Assembly (NCBI GenBank): GCA_016235805.1
Contig: JACRIY010000038.1
Location: 1-50,798, forward strand
From: Rhodocyclales bacterium
Lineage (GTDB): Bacteria > Pseudomonadota > Gammaproteobacteria > Burkholderiales > Rhodocyclaceae
DNA: 50,798 nucleotides
Direction: 5' to 3'
Part shown: positions 16,672-25,298 of the stretch, in pieces
How the letters are laid out: the number at the start of each line of letters is the position of its first letter
Position numbering within the stretch: position 1 is the stretch's first letter
Translations under genes and position numbers: made by a program
Notes under the pieces: generated by a model
Seen by the model: only the letters and a program-made list of their open reading frames with translations
Database searches by the model: none
What the model was told of the DNA's origin: nothing

Positions 16672-17474
16672 GGGCTCATTGTACGCGGCGGGCGGAACTG
16701 GCGCGTGTCGGCGTAGTAATCCGGCTGTTCGTTGTCGCTGGTGGCGCCGGGGATTCCAAGCAAGGGCAGCGGTTGCCAATCACGCGGCGAGAATTCACCG
16801 GTGTCGAACAGCGCCGCCAGGCGCGCATCAAGTTGATCGAGAGACTGCGCCGGCGGCAAGTCCAGCCACGTCGAACTGACTTCGACGAACAACGCCTTGC
16901 CGCAAAGGCCGACGAAGGGCGCGGCGAGGGCGTCGTGGCTGGCATGGCCGAAGACAATGAAGCGCGTCGTGCGCAGCAGTTCCGCGCGTCGCTCGACAAA
17001 GGCCAAATGCCAGCGGTGGGCGCGCAGTGCCTGCCACAAGTCCGGCGCTGTGCCGGCGACGATCACGCCGCATTCGTCGAACTGTGTGAGGGCGTCTCGC
17101 ACCGCCCCGCGCCGAGCACAGCCTGCGGCGCGTGCCTCGACCAGGGCCCGATGGTGGCGCCGGTTCAGCGCCGCCTTGGCAAAGGGGAATGCCAGCCAGA
17201 TCAGGGCATTAAACAGGTCGTGGCGGTTGCCGGGACGCGTCGCGACCTCGCCGCGCCGGTAGGCTCGTTCTTCGTAGCCTTCGGCATCGTCAGGAGGCGC
17301 CACGAAGCACAGCGGACTGCCGCCGCCGGCACGGATGCCCCGTGCAGCGGCGAAGGCATTGAGTGCTTCGATGTCCGGCACGCCCTCGGCCAGCCAAGGG
17401 GCCAAAAAGCCCGACAGCGGATGCAGGGTCGAAAAGTTATGCAAAGCGGTATCCCCTTGCGGGACGGCGCTCAC
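16647..17474 (-). CDS. DUF3025 domain-containing protein
   Basis: A 275-residue protein of unknown function. The GTG at 17474 (VSAVPQGDTALHNFSTLHPL) was chosen because the longer frame upstream lies antisense-free inside pyrC and reads as low-complexity shadow sequence; an 11-bp gap then separates it from the pyrC stop. Recognisable DUF3025 features are GIRAGGGSPLCFVAPP, the RPGNRHDLFNALIWLAFPFAKAALNRRHHRAL core, RRGAVRDALTQFDECGVIVA and the ALFVEVSSTWLDLP segment. The conserved His and Arg residues of the central core suggest an enzyme, but nothing is established. The last 25 bases and the stop codon lie within the 5' end of rnpB on the same strand. Confidence 0.82.
   Translation of the reverse strand: MSAVPQGDTALHNFSTLHPLSGFLAPWLAEGVPDIEALNAFAAARGIRAGGGSPLCFVAPPDDAEGYEERAYRRGEVATRPGNRHDLFNALIWLAFPFAKAALNRRHHRALVEARAAGCARRGAVRDALTQFDECGVIVAGTAPDLWQALRAHRWHLAFVERRAELLRTTRFIVFGHASHDALAAPFVGLCGKALFVEVSSTWLDLPPAQSLDQLDARLAALFDTGEFSPRDWQPLPLLGIPGATSDNEQPDYYADTRQFRPPRTMSPGSSPGNR
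16678..16683 (-). promoter_or_regulatory. Candidate -10 element of rnpB
   Basis: TACAAT on the minus strand, seven bases before the inferred 5' end of rnpB, inside the last codons of the DUF3025 gene. No convincing -35 hexamer is visible. Confidence 0.45.
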
Positions 17475-17484
17475 GCCACGGTGA

Positions 17485-18519
17485 CTAGGCCAGCCGCCAG
17501 GCCACCGTCTCCCCGGCGCGCAGTGGCACCAGTCGGTCGCCGTCGATGTAGTCGAGGCTGGCCGGAATGGCAATGGCTTCGCGCCGCAGAGTGATGGTCG
17601 CCGTATTGCGCGGCAAGCCGTAGTAGTCGGGACCGAAATGGCTGGCAAAAGCTTCGAGCTTGTCCAGCGCCCCGGCCGCCTCGAAGGCCTCGGCATACAG
17701 TTCGATGCCGGAATTCGCCGTGTAGCACCCGGCGCAGCCGCAAGCGGCTTCCTTGGTGCGAAGCGCGTGAGGTGCGGAATCGGTGCCGAGGAAGAACTTC
17801 GGATTGCCCGAAATCGCCGCCGCCACCAGTGCCCGGCGATGGCTCTCGCGTTTCAGGACCGGCAGGCAATAGTGATGCGGACGGATGCCGCCGGCGAATA
17901 TTGCGTTGCGATTGAGCAGCAGGTGGTGGGCCGTCAGCGTGCCAGCGACGTTGGCGCCGCTGCCCGCGACGAAATCGATGCCGTCACGCGTGGTGATGTG
18001 TTCGAGTACGACTTTCAGCCCTGGAAAATCCTGCAGCAGTGGAAGCAACACGGTATCGATGAATACCGCCTCGCGATCGAAGATGTCCACCGCCGGATCG
18101 GTCACCTCGCCATGGACCAGCAACGGAACGCCCAGCGCTTCCATGCGCGCCAGGGGCGCCGCGCACTTCCTGAGGTCGCTGACGCCGGCATCCGAGTTCG
18201 TCGTGGCGCCAGCCGGATAGAGCTTGACGGCATGGACGATACCGCTGGCTTTCACCGCATCGATCTCCGCCGGTAGCATGTTGTCCGTGAGATACAAGGT
18301 CATCAGGGGCGTGAAATCCATGCCCGCCGGAAGCGCGGCGAGTATGCGGTCGCGATAGGCCGCCGCCAGCGCCACGCTGGTCACCGGCGGCTTCAGGTTG
18401 GGCATGACGATGGCACGGGCAAAGCGGCGTGCGGTATCGGGCAGTACGGCGGCCAGCGCCGCGCCATCGCGCAGGTGCAGGTGCCAGTCGTCGGGGCGGG
18501 TCAGGGTTAGGGTTTGCAT
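17485..18519 (-). CDS. pyrC: Dihydroorotase, PyrC type
   Basis: Zinc enzyme of de novo pyrimidine synthesis that cyclises carbamoyl-aspartate to dihydroorotate. The 344-residue product matches the monofunctional class II PyrC length. Metal and substrate motifs are present: DWHLHLRDG near residue 11, the carboxylated Lys in [33 protein letters not shown] and [10 protein letters not shown] with the catalytic Asp. It is preceded by rsmI on the same strand, with the pyrC ATG only 7 bp from the rsmI stop, and followed by the DUF3025 gene, with pyrC and DUF3025 probably co-transcribed. Confidence 0.96.
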   Translation of the reverse strand: MQTLTLTRPDDWHLHLRDGAALAAVLPDTARRFARAIVMPNLKPPVTSVALAAAYRDRILAALPAGMDFTPLMTLYLTDNMLPAEIDAVKASGIVHAVKLYPAGATTNSDAGVSDLRKCAAPLARMEALGVPLLVHGEVTDPAVDIFDREAVFIDTVLLPLLQDFPGLKVVLEHITTRDGIDFVAGSGANVAGTLTAHHLLLNRNAIFAGGIRPHHYCLPVLKRESHRRALVAAAISGNPKFFLGTDSAPHALRTKEAACGCAGCYTANSGIELYAEAFEAAGALDKLEAFASHFGPDYYGLPRNTATITLRREAIAIPASLDYIDGDRLVPLRAGETVAWRLA

Positions 18520-18526
18520 GGGCGAA

Positions 18527-19366
18527 TTATACGGGGCGGTCTTTCAGCTCCAGCGCCCGCGCATAGAGCGTGTTCTTCGGCTGGCCGGTGATCTCGGCCG
18601 CCAGTTTGGCCGCCTGCTTCACCGGCAGTTCGGCCAGCAGCGTCGACAGCACGCGCTCGGTTTCCGCGTCCATGCCAACACGTGGCGGCGGTGCCGAGAC
18701 CACCAGCACGAACTCGCCGCGCTGGTGGTTGGCATCGGCCGCGAGCCACGCCGTGGCGTCGCCCAGCGGCATGCGCTCGATCTGCTCGAAGATCTTGGTC
18801 AGTTCGCGGGCGATGACGATTTCGCGCTGCGGTTCCAGCAGTTCCGCCAGTTCGGCGACCGTCTCCGTTACGCGATGCGGTGCTTCGTAGAACACCAGCG
18901 CTGCATCAACCGCCGCCAGTTCCTGCAACGCCGTGCGGCGGGCGCCGACTTTTGCGGGCAGGAAGCCGACGAACAGGAAGCGCGGATCGACAAGGCCCGC
19001 CGCCGACAGCGCTGCGATCGCCGCATTCGCCCCCGGCAGCGGAATCACGCGAAAGCCGGCGGCGCGCACCGCGGCCACGGCGCGCGCGCCCGGATCGGAA
19101 ACGCCGGGGGTGCCGGCGTCCGACACCAGCGCGATGGACTTGCCCTCGCCCAGCAGGCGCACCAACTTGTCGGCGGCCTCGTTTTCATTGTGCTGGTGTA
19201 GCGCCAGCGTGGGCACCTTGATGCCATGGTGGTCGAGCAGGTGACGCGCGTGGCGCGTGTCCTCGCAGGCCACCAAGTCGACGCCGCGCAGGGTTTCCAG
19301 CGCGCGCAGGCTGATGTCGCCCAGGTTTCCGATCGGCGTGGCGACGACATACAATGCATTTTCCAT
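18527..19366 (-). CDS. rsmI: 16S rRNA (cytidine1402-2'-O)-methyltransferase
   Basis: SAM-dependent tetrapyrrole-methylase-fold enzyme that 2'-O-methylates C1402 of 16S rRNA in the ribosomal P site. The start at 19366 gives [28 protein letters not shown], the canonical N-terminus; longer frames run antisense through the divergent yraN gene. Motifs are [51 protein letters not shown] and [18 protein letters not shown]. The length of 279 residues is normal. It is divergent from yraN with only 18 bp between starts, the arrangement also seen in many other proteobacteria. Confidence 0.96.
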   Translation of the reverse strand: MENALYVVATPIGNLGDISLRALETLRGVDLVACEDTRHARHLLDHHGIKVPTLALHQHNENEAADKLVRLLGEGKSIALVSDAGTPGVSDPGARAVAAVRAAGFRVIPLPGANAAIAALSAAGLVDPRFLFVGFLPAKVGARRTALQELAAVDAALVFYEAPHRVTETVAELAELLEPQREIVIARELTKIFEQIERMPLGDATAWLAADANHQRGEFVLVVSAPPPRVGMDAETERVLSTLLAELPVKQAAKLAAEITGQPKNTLYARALELKDRPV

Positions 19367-19384
19367 GTTGCGGATTGTAGTCCG

Positions 19385-19738
19385 ATGACCAGTAGGCAAG
19401 CCAAGGGCGCGGCCGCCGAGCAACGGGCTGCCGAGTACCTTCAAAAACAGGGCCTGACGCTGGTCGAACGCAACTTCCGCGTGCGCGGCGGCGAGATCGA
19501 CCTGATCTGCCGCGACGGCCGGACCACGGTGTTCGTCGAGGTGCGCCTGCGCAGCAACGGCAATTTCGGCGGTGCAGCGGGCAGCATCACCGGAAGCAAG
19601 CAGGCACGCCTGATCCTCGCCGCGCGGCACTGGCTGCTGCGCCACGGCGAGACGCCCTGCCGCTTCGACTGCGTGCTGTTCGACGGCGCCGACCAACACG
19701 ACATCCAATGGCTGCGCAATGCGTTTTCCGCCGACTAG
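19385..19738 (+). CDS. yraN: YraN/UPF0102 family protein (nuclease-fold)
   Basis: A 117-residue protein with a Holliday-junction-resolvase/restriction-endonuclease-like fold. The family core is intact: GAAAEQRAAEYLQKQGLTLVERNFRVRGGEIDLICRD followed by FVEVRLRS, giving the acidic and Lys/Arg residues of a D-ExK-type site (E and D in GEIDLI, E in FVEV; Arg replaces the usual Lys). The ATG at 19385 was chosen for its match to the family start. Function in the cell is not established. It is divergent from rsmI and is followed by overlapping downstream genes of the dolP group. Confidence 0.92.
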   Translation: MTSRQAKGAAAEQRAAEYLQKQGLTLVERNFRVRGGEIDLICRDGRTTVFVEVRLRSNGNFGGAAGSITGSKQARLILAARHWLLRHGETPCRFDCVLFDGADQHDIQWLRNAFSAD

Positions 19739-20102
19739 ACGGATCTGCGCCCTTTGCTGCGGCCTCGCCTTTGCCTTCGCCGCGCTGGCCGGCGAGGTCC
19801 GCATCCTGGTGCAGAGCTCGCCGCTGGCGGGCTTCCAGTACCACGCCGGAGAAACCCTGTGGCAGGCCATGCGCGAAGGCGACCGCCTGACGCTGGTCCG
19901 CGAACCGGAAAACAGCCATGACGGCAACGCGATACGAGTCGAGTGGCGCGGCCAGAAGCTGGGCTACCTGCCGCGCGCGGAAAACCGCAGCGTCGCCGCC
20001 GCCATGGATCGCGGCGAACCGGTGGATGCCCGCATCGCGAAAATGCGCCAGCACCGGAACCCCTGGCAGCGGGTGCTAATCGAAGTATTTGTTGTACTCT
20101 AA
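19719..20102 (+). CDS. Secreted stand-alone HIRAN-domain protein
   Basis: A 127-residue protein with an N-terminal signal peptide (basic MRFPPTRR, hydrophobic core, cleavage after AALA near residue 24) and then a single HIRAN domain. Family features are [40 protein letters not shown] and [25 protein letters not shown] domains in helicases such as HLTF bind DNA 3' ends. A periplasmic copy must do something else, or act on DNA or another ligand outside the cytoplasm. It overlaps the end of yraN by 20 bp in another frame, so the two are probably co-transcribed. Confidence 0.87.
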   Translation: MRFPPTRRICALCCGLAFAFAALAGEVRILVQSSPLAGFQYHAGETLWQAMREGDRLTLVREPENSHDGNAIRVEWRGQKLGYLPRAENRSVAAAMDRGEPVDARIAKMRQHRNPWQRVLIEVFVVL

Positions 20103-20184
20103 GCCCCCTGTTCCGGCCTCGACGCCGCCCCGGGCGCCGCTATCCTCGCCCGATCCCTATCCATTCATTCAAACGATCCGCTCC

Positions 20185-20778
20185 ATGTCCCTCATCGATC
20201 GCATCCAACGACAATTCACCGACAGCGCCGACACCAAGCGCGCCGCCATGGCCGCGATGGCCGCCCCCATCGAAACTGCCGCCCGGCGCATGACGGCCTG
20301 CCTGCGCGCCGGCGGCAAGGTGATGGCCTGCGGCAACGGTGGTTCCGCCGCCGACTCGCAGCATTTCGCCGCCGAACTGCTCAACCGTTTTGAGAAGGAA
20401 CGCCCGCCGCTGGCCGCCATCGCGCTCACCACCGACACCTCGACGCTGACCTCGATCGCGAACGATTACCGCTACGAGGATGTCTTTGCCAAGCAGATCC
20501 AGGCCTTCGGCAAGTCCGGCGACGTGCTGCTGGCGATCTCCACTTCGGGCAATTCGCCCAACGTGATCGAGGCGATCCACACCGCGCATGCCAAAGGCAT
20601 CTGCGTGGTCGCCCTGACCGGCAAGCAGGGCGGCAAGATCGCCGCGCTGCTAGCAAACGACGACATCCACCTCTGCGTACCGGCCGATCGCACCGCGCGC
20701 ATCCAGGAAGTCCATCTGCTCACCATCCACTGCCTGTGCGACGGCATCGACGCCTTGATACTGGGAGAAATCCAATGA
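20185..20778 (+). CDS. gmhA: SIS-domain phosphoheptose isomerase / DiaA-type protein
   Basis: A 197-residue sugar-isomerase (SIS) protein. It has [24 protein letters not shown], the SIS phosphosugar site [16 protein letters not shown] and [12 protein letters not shown]. The GmhA catalytic Glu and His positions appear conserved in HFAAEL and [12 protein letters not shown]. It could be GmhA, making heptose-7-phosphate for lipopolysaccharide, or DiaA, which binds DnaA at replication initiation. Synteny with yraN and dolP points to DiaA, while rfaE2 two genes downstream points to heptose metabolism. The ATG at 20185 gives the normal family start; the stop overlaps the next gene (ATGA). Confidence 0.9.
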   Translation: MSLIDRIQRQFTDSADTKRAAMAAMAAPIETAARRMTACLRAGGKVMACGNGGSAADSQHFAAELLNRFEKERPPLAAIALTTDTSTLTSIANDYRYEDVFAKQIQAFGKSGDVLLAISTSGNSPNVIEAIHTAHAKGICVVALTGKQGGKIAALLANDDIHLCVPADRTARIQEVHLLTIHCLCDGIDALILGEIQ

Positions 20779-21431
20779 AGACACGCAACGACACCCTGAC
20801 CCGACTGCGCAATGCCGCCCTGCTCGCCCTTTGCCTGCCGGTGCTCGCCGGCTGCTTCGGCGCCGCCGCGGTGGGCGTCGGCACCGGCGCGCTGATCATC
20901 ACCGATCGCCGCAACTCGGAAACCTACGTTACCGACCAGGGCTTGGAGCTGCGCGCCGGCAACCGCATCAGCGAGAAGCACGGCGACAAGGTGCACGTCA
21001 ATGTCACCAGCTACAACCGCATGCTGCTGCTCACCGGCGAGGCGCCCAATGCGCAGGCCAAGGCCGACATCGAAAAGCTCGCCGCGGCCGTGCCCAACGT
21101 AAAAGCGATCACCAACGAACTGGCCATCGCCGGCCCGTCGAGCTTCGGCGCCCGCAGCAACGACACCTACATCACTTCCAAGGTCAAGGCGCGCTTCGTC
21201 GATTCCAACAAGTTCGCGACCAACCACGTCAAGGTGGTGACCGAAGGCGGCGTGGTCTTCCTGCTCGGCCTGGTCACCCAGGCCGAAGCCAACGATGCGG
21301 TGGAAATCGCCCGCACCACGGGCGGCGTACAGAAGGTGGTGCGCGTGTTCGAGATCATCAGCCCGGAACAGGCGAAGGCGCTCGATAACAAGCCCGAACC
21401 GCGCGACGCCAAGCCGGAACCGAAGAAGTAG
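20775..21431 (+). CDS. dolP: BON-domain outer-membrane lipoprotein, DolP/YraP-like
   Basis: A 218-residue lipoprotein. The N-terminus ([27 protein letters not shown]) ends in the lipobox LAGC, with Phe at +2 so outer-membrane sorting is expected. Two BON domains follow: about 55-115 ([31 protein letters not shown]) and about 135-200 ([40 protein letters not shown]). In E. coli DolP binds anionic lipid at the division site and supports envelope integrity. The C-terminal Lys/Glu/Pro tail is longer than in E. coli. The start overlaps the preceding stop by four bases. Confidence 0.93.
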   Translation: MKTRNDTLTRLRNAALLALCLPVLAGCFGAAAVGVGTGALIITDRRNSETYVTDQGLELRAGNRISEKHGDKVHVNVTSYNRMLLLTGEAPNAQAKADIEKLAAAVPNVKAITNELAIAGPSSFGARSNDTYITSKVKARFVDSNKFATNHVKVVTEGGVVFLLGLVTQAEANDAVEIARTTGGVQKVVRVFEIISPEQAKALDNKPEPRDAKPEPKK

Positions 21432-21442
21432 GAGGCGCCGCG

Positions 21443-21931
21443 GTGGACTATCCGGCGCCGGCCTTCGAAGCCAGGATCGCCGCACCCGCCGACCTGGCGC
21501 ACCGCGTGGCAGAACTGCCGCGGCCGCTGGTGTTCACCAATGGCTGCTTCGACATCCTGCATCGCGGCCATGTCACCTACTTGGCGCAGGCGCGCAGCCT
21601 TGGCGCCTCGCTGATCGTCGCCGCCAATTCCGACGATTCCGTGCGGCGCCTGGGCAAGGGCGACGACCGCCCGGTGAATCCGCTGGCCGACCGCATGGCC
21701 CTGCTGGCATCGCTGCAAGCCGTGTCGCTGGTGACCTGGTTCGACGAGGACACGCCGCTGGCGCGCATCCTCGATTGCCATCCCGACGTGCTGGTCAAGG
21801 GCGGTGACTGGCCCGTGGAAAAGATCGTCGGCTACCGCGAGGTCATCGCCTGGGGCGGCAGCGTGCATTCCATCCCCTTCATCCACGAGCGCTCGACCAC
21901 GGCGCTGATGGACAAGATCCGCCGCCTCTAG
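21443..21931 (+). CDS. rfaE2: D-glycero-beta-D-manno-heptose 1-phosphate adenylyltransferase
   Basis: Nucleotidyltransferase that makes ADP-heptose for lipopolysaccharide inner core, equivalent to the C-terminal half of HldE. The 162-residue product has TNGCFDILHRGHVTYLAQARSLG, with the HxGH-type motif, VAANSDDSVRRLGKG and DVLVKGGDWPVEKIVG. The GTG at 21443 is preceded by GGAGG overlapping the dolP stop. The sugar kinase half is not adjacent, as is common in betaproteobacteria. Gene order with the SIS isomerase supports a heptose pathway link. Confidence 0.93.
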   Translation: MDYPAPAFEARIAAPADLAHRVAELPRPLVFTNGCFDILHRGHVTYLAQARSLGASLIVAANSDDSVRRLGKGDDRPVNPLADRMALLASLQAVSLVTWFDEDTPLARILDCHPDVLVKGGDWPVEKIVGYREVIAWGGSVHSIPFIHERSTTALMDKIRRL

Positions 21932-21940
21932 CGCAGGGTA

Positions 21941-21991
21941 AAAAGTCGGCGCCCCACAGGGACTTCCTTCGGTCGCTGGTGATACGGCGAT
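21941..21991 (-). repeat. Dispersed repeat, long form, copy 1
   Basis: A 51-base element between convergent rfaE2 and the TAXI gene. Read on the minus strand it runs ATCGCCGTATCACCAGCG, then ACCGAAGGAAGTCCCTGTGGG, then GCGCCGACTTTT. It matches copy 2 (27729-27779) at 48 of 51 positions. Its left edge touches the TAXI stop codon. Confidence 0.85.
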
Positions 21992-23305
21992 CTAACCCGG
22001 CGTGCGGCGCTGGATCATGTCGCGCACCAGGTCGATGTGCCCGCGCAGGGTGTAGAGCATGTCGGAAAAAGTCAGCGGCGTGCGTATGTGGCTGGCATCG
22101 GCCTCGATCCGGTCGAGCTTTGCCAGCCATTCGGCGCGGCTGTGCGCGGCCGGATTTTCGTTGACTTCGTTTTCGAGGAACTTGAGTTCGCCATATCGCC
22201 GGTAGATGCGCGAGCGCACGCGCCAGCCGTAGATCTGCGGCGCGAACTTGAACAGCGGGATCAGCACCGCCAGCAGCGGCACTACCATCACCACCATGCG
22301 GTCGATCAGGGTCGCCGCCCAGAATGGCAGGTATCGCTGCAGGAAGGGCTTGCCCGACTTGTAGTAGCGCTCGGCCTCCTTCGACAGCGGAAACGCATTG
22401 TGGCCGGCGCGCGGAAACTCGCCGGGTTTCTGGAACACGCCGGGCTCGCCATGGACTTCGGCGGCCGCCTGCATCAGCAGGTCGATCAGGGCCGGATGGG
22501 TGTCCTCGCGCACCAGCAGGGTAGCCATTGGCGACACCAGTTGCACGTCCTGCGGCGGAATGTCCTCGACCAGGTCGATCGCCCCTCGCGGCAACACCAG
22601 GTGCGCCAGGTGGGGAAAGCGCCGGGCATAGGCTTCGGCGTGGGTCAGGTTCATCAGGCGCACGCCCGGCGTATAGAGCAGCGTCCAGATCAGTGCGGAC
22701 TGCGTCGGCCCGACGGCAAACACGGCATCGACTTCGCCTTTCTGCAGGCTGTCCACCAGTCCCATGCCGCCAGCCTCGATCAGCTTCGTGTTGCCGGCGT
22801 CGACGCCGTTGGCAGCCAGCAGTTCCAGCGCCAGGTACTGCGTACCGCTGCCGGCCCCGCCCACCGCGACGCGCTTGCCCTTGAGGTCGAGCAGCTTGTC
22901 GGCACCGCGCAGGGCCGCCTCGCGGTAAAAAACCCAAAGCGGCTCATGATAAAAATCGCCCAGAGCCACCAGTCCGTCGTCTTCGACGGGACGCGCGGTC
23001 CCGCCCTGGATGAAGCCGGCATCGACCTCGAACTCCGGGTCACGCAGGCGCTTCAGGTTTTCCGTCGCTCCGGCGGAGGGCAATGCCACCAGTTCTACGC
23101 CGTAACGAGCCAGCACATCCTTGTAACGGGCAGCGAAGCGCAGGTAGGCACCGGCCTCGCCGCCGGTGCTGACGAGCAGCCGGTCCGGCGGTGCCGGCTT
23201 GATGAATTGCGCCGCCACCCAGAACGCGGCCGCGGCCAGCAGCAGGGATGGCAGCGCGATGTAGAGGAAGTCGCGCCAGGAAACGAGCTTGAGCTTTTCG
23301 GGCAT
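21992..23305 (-). CDS. TAXI-type substrate-binding protein anchored in the inner membrane at both ends
   Basis: A 437-residue protein. A helix at about 13-35 (IALPSLLLAAAAFWVAAQFI) is not a typical cleavable signal. A TAXI/NMT1-like binding domain spans about 40-315, with VSTGGEAGAYLRFAARYKD, GTARPVEDDG, LKGKRVAVGGAGSGTQYLALELL and QKGEVDAVFAVGPTQS. A second helix at about 335-357 (MVVMVVPLLAVLIPLF) is followed by a charged tail of about 80 residues, probably cytoplasmic (RRYGELKFLENEVNENPAAHSRAEW). TAXI proteins normally serve TRAP permeases, but none is adjacent, so a sensor role or a distant permease are both possible. Confidence 0.85.
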   Translation of the reverse strand: MPEKLKLVSWRDFLYIALPSLLLAAAAFWVAAQFIKPAPPDRLLVSTGGEAGAYLRFAARYKDVLARYGVELVALPSAGATENLKRLRDPEFEVDAGFIQGGTARPVEDDGLVALGDFYHEPLWVFYREAALRGADKLLDLKGKRVAVGGAGSGTQYLALELLAANGVDAGNTKLIEAGGMGLVDSLQKGEVDAVFAVGPTQSALIWTLLYTPGVRLMNLTHAEAYARRFPHLAHLVLPRGAIDLVEDIPPQDVQLVSPMATLLVREDTHPALIDLLMQAAAEVHGEPGVFQKPGEFPRAGHNAFPLSKEAERYYKSGKPFLQRYLPFWAATLIDRMVVMVVPLLAVLIPLFKFAPQIYGWRVRSRIYRRYGELKFLENEVNENPAAHSRAEWLAKLDRIEADASHIRTPLTFSDMLYTLRGHIDLVRDMIQRRTPG

Positions 23306-23401
23306 GCGAACCTGCCTGCCGAGTTCGGACAGCGGAACACCGGATCAGAGCCGGCGCGCAGCGCCCGGCCGCGCCAGACCCTGCCGTTCCGCCAGCCGGC
23401 G

Positions 23402-23860
23402 TCAGAACGGGATGTCGTCCTCAAAGTCGTTGAAGTTGCCGCCCGCGGGCTGCGGCGCCGCGGCCGGGCGATTGCCGCCACCGGCACTGCCGCCGCCTTC
23501 GCGCGGTGGCGCGTCGCTCATGCCTTCGCGCGAACCGAGCATCTTCATTTCACTGGCGACGATTTCCGTGGTGTAGCGCTCCTGGCCTTCCTTGTCGGTC
23601 CACTTGCGGGTGCGCAGGGCGCCCTCGACGTACACCTGCCGCCCCTTCTTCAGGTACTGCCCGGCGATCTCGGCCAGCTTGCCGAAAAACACCACGCGAT
23701 GCCATTCGGTCGCTTCCTTCTTCTCGCCAGTGGCCTTGTCCTTCCAGGTATCCGTGGTGGCGATGGTGACGTTGGTGATCGAATCGCCGTTGGGCGTGTA
23801 GCGAACTTCCGGATCGCGGCCCAGGTTGCCGACGATGATGACCTTGTTGACGGATGCCAT
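23402..23860 (-). CDS. ssb: Single-stranded DNA-binding protein
   Basis: A 152-residue SSB that coats single-stranded DNA during replication and repair. The OB fold spans 1-110 ([62 protein letters not shown]). A Gly/Pro/Ala-rich linker leads to the acidic tip DFEDDIPF that recruits partner proteins. The length is slightly short of E. coli (178) because the linker is shorter. It lies 12 bp downstream of an MFS gene on the same strand, an order commonly seen near uvrA in betaproteobacteria. Confidence 0.97.
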   Translation of the reverse strand: MASVNKVIIVGNLGRDPEVRYTPNGDSITNVTIATTDTWKDKATGEKKEATEWHRVVFFGKLAEIAGQYLKKGRQVYVEGALRTRKWTDKEGQERYTTEIVASEMKMLGSREGMSDAPPREGGGSAGGGNRPAAAPQPAGGNFNDFEDDIPF

Positions 23861-23872
23861 GCGAATTCCTCC

Positions 23873-25108
23873 TCAGGATTTTGGTTCAAGTATGCCATGC
23901 GGCGCCGGCGCTGTCGCCGCCTGCCTGCGCATCGGGACCGGCGGCATGGTCGCCGCCGCGACCAGCCAGAGCACGGCCATCGCCGTTCCGCCGAGGAACA
24001 CCGCACCCGCGTCGTAGTTCTTCACCAGCCAGCCGCCCAGCGCGCCGCCGAGGAACAAGCCGAAGGCCTGCGTCGTGTTGTAAACGCCGAGCGCCGCGCC
24101 CTTGGCGTTCGGATGCGCGATGCGCGAAATGAGCGAGGGCAGCATGGCTTCGAGGATGTTGAAGGCGACGAAAAAACTCAGCAGGCCGCCGACCATCACC
24201 GTGTAGTTGGTGCTGCCGCGCCACATCACCAGCAGGGTGGCGAACAGCAGGGCGATCGCGGCGACGAACACCGGCTTCACCTTGTTGCGCTTTTCGGCAT
24301 AGATGATCGCCGGCACCATCAGGACGAAGGAGGCCAGCACGGCGGGCAGATAAACCTTCCAGTGCGAGGCCAGCGGCAGGTCGCCATAACGCACCAGCAG
24401 GCCGGGAACGACGACGAACATCGCCATCTGCACCATGTGCAGGGTAAAGATGCCGAAGTTCAACCGCAGCAGGCGCGTATCCAGCAGCACCTCGCGAAAC
24501 GGCGGGCGCGGTCCCTCCGGCGGTGGCGGCGCGGGCGGCACAACCTTGGTCACTAGGCCGATCGCCGCCAGGGCCAGAAAAGCCGTCATCCAGAACAGGC
24601 CGTCCATGCCGATTGCCGCATACAGCGCCGGGGCGGCGACCAGCGAGAAGGCGAAGACGAGGCCGATCGAAGAGCCGATCATGGCCATGACCTTGGTCCG
24701 GTGCTGCTCGCGGGTGAGGTCCGCGGCCAGCGCGGTGACCGCCGCCGAGATCGCCCCAGCGCCCTGCAGCACGCGGCCGACGATGGTCCACCAGATGTCG
24801 GGCGCCAGGGCCGCCACGGCGGAACCGAACGCGAACAGCAGCAGGCCGATGACGATCACCTTCTTGCGGCCGAAGGCGTCGGAAGCCATGCCGAAGGGAA
24901 TCTGGAACATGGCCTGGGTCAGGCCGTAGGCCCCCAGCGCGATGCCGACCAGGGTCAGGTCGTCGCCGCCGGGAATCGTCGCGGAATGGATGGCGAACAC
25001 CGGCAGGATCAGGAACAGGCCGAGCATGCGCAGCGCGAAGATCGAAGCGAGGGCGCCGCCCGCACGCTTTTCGTCGCGGGTCATGGCGTCTGGGGTGGGG
25101 GATAGCAT
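23873..25108 (-). CDS. MFS transporter, YajR-like without the YAM domain
   Basis: A 411-residue twelve-helix major facilitator. It shows the loop 2-3 signature as GMASDAFGRKKVIVIG, motif B-like VGRVLQGAGAISAAVTALAADLTREQHRTKVMAMIG, and a Pro-rich central loop (VVPPAPPPPEGPRPPFRE). It ends near helix 12 without the C-terminal YAM domain of E. coli YajR. The start may be the ATG at 25108 or that at 25084; neither has a clear ribosome site. It is probably co-transcribed with ssb. The substrate is unknown; drug export is the usual guess for this subgroup. Confidence 0.87.
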   Translation of the reverse strand: MLSPTPDAMTRDEKRAGGALASIFALRMLGLFLILPVFAIHSATIPGGDDLTLVGIALGAYGLTQAMFQIPFGMASDAFGRKKVIVIGLLLFAFGSAVAALAPDIWWTIVGRVLQGAGAISAAVTALAADLTREQHRTKVMAMIGSSIGLVFAFSLVAAPALYAAIGMDGLFWMTAFLALAAIGLVTKVVPPAPPPPEGPRPPFREVLLDTRLLRLNFGIFTLHMVQMAMFVVVPGLLVRYGDLPLASHWKVYLPAVLASFVLMVPAIIYAEKRNKVKPVFVAAIALLFATLLVMWRGSTNYTVMVGGLLSFFVAFNILEAMLPSLISRIAHPNAKGAALGVYNTTQAFGLFLGGALGGWLVKNYDAGAVFLGGTAMAVLWLVAAATMPPVPMRRQAATAPAPHGILEPKS

Positions 25109-25264
25109 GGGGCTCAGGCGGCGGTGCGGCGCATCTGTAGTCGGTGGAGGTGATCAGGCCCGGCAGGAGGCGGGCGATGGCGGCGGGAAACCGCGCATTA
25201 GATCACGAATGGACGGGTGCCGCCATGCTCGGGTCGGCCGGGCACCGCCTGCTGCCGCCCCGTT

Positions 25265-25288
25265 GCCCGTGTCGCCGGCGCCGACTTT
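25265..25288 (+). repeat. Dispersed repeat, short form, copy 3
   Basis: GCCCGTGTCGCCGGCG followed by CCGACTTT, in the 190-bp region between the MFS start and the end of the adenylating-enzyme gene. It lacks the 24-base middle of the long form. Its edge lies 10 bp past the stop codon of the downstream-reading minus-strand gene. Confidence 0.65.
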
Positions 25289-25298
25289 CCCGCAGGGT

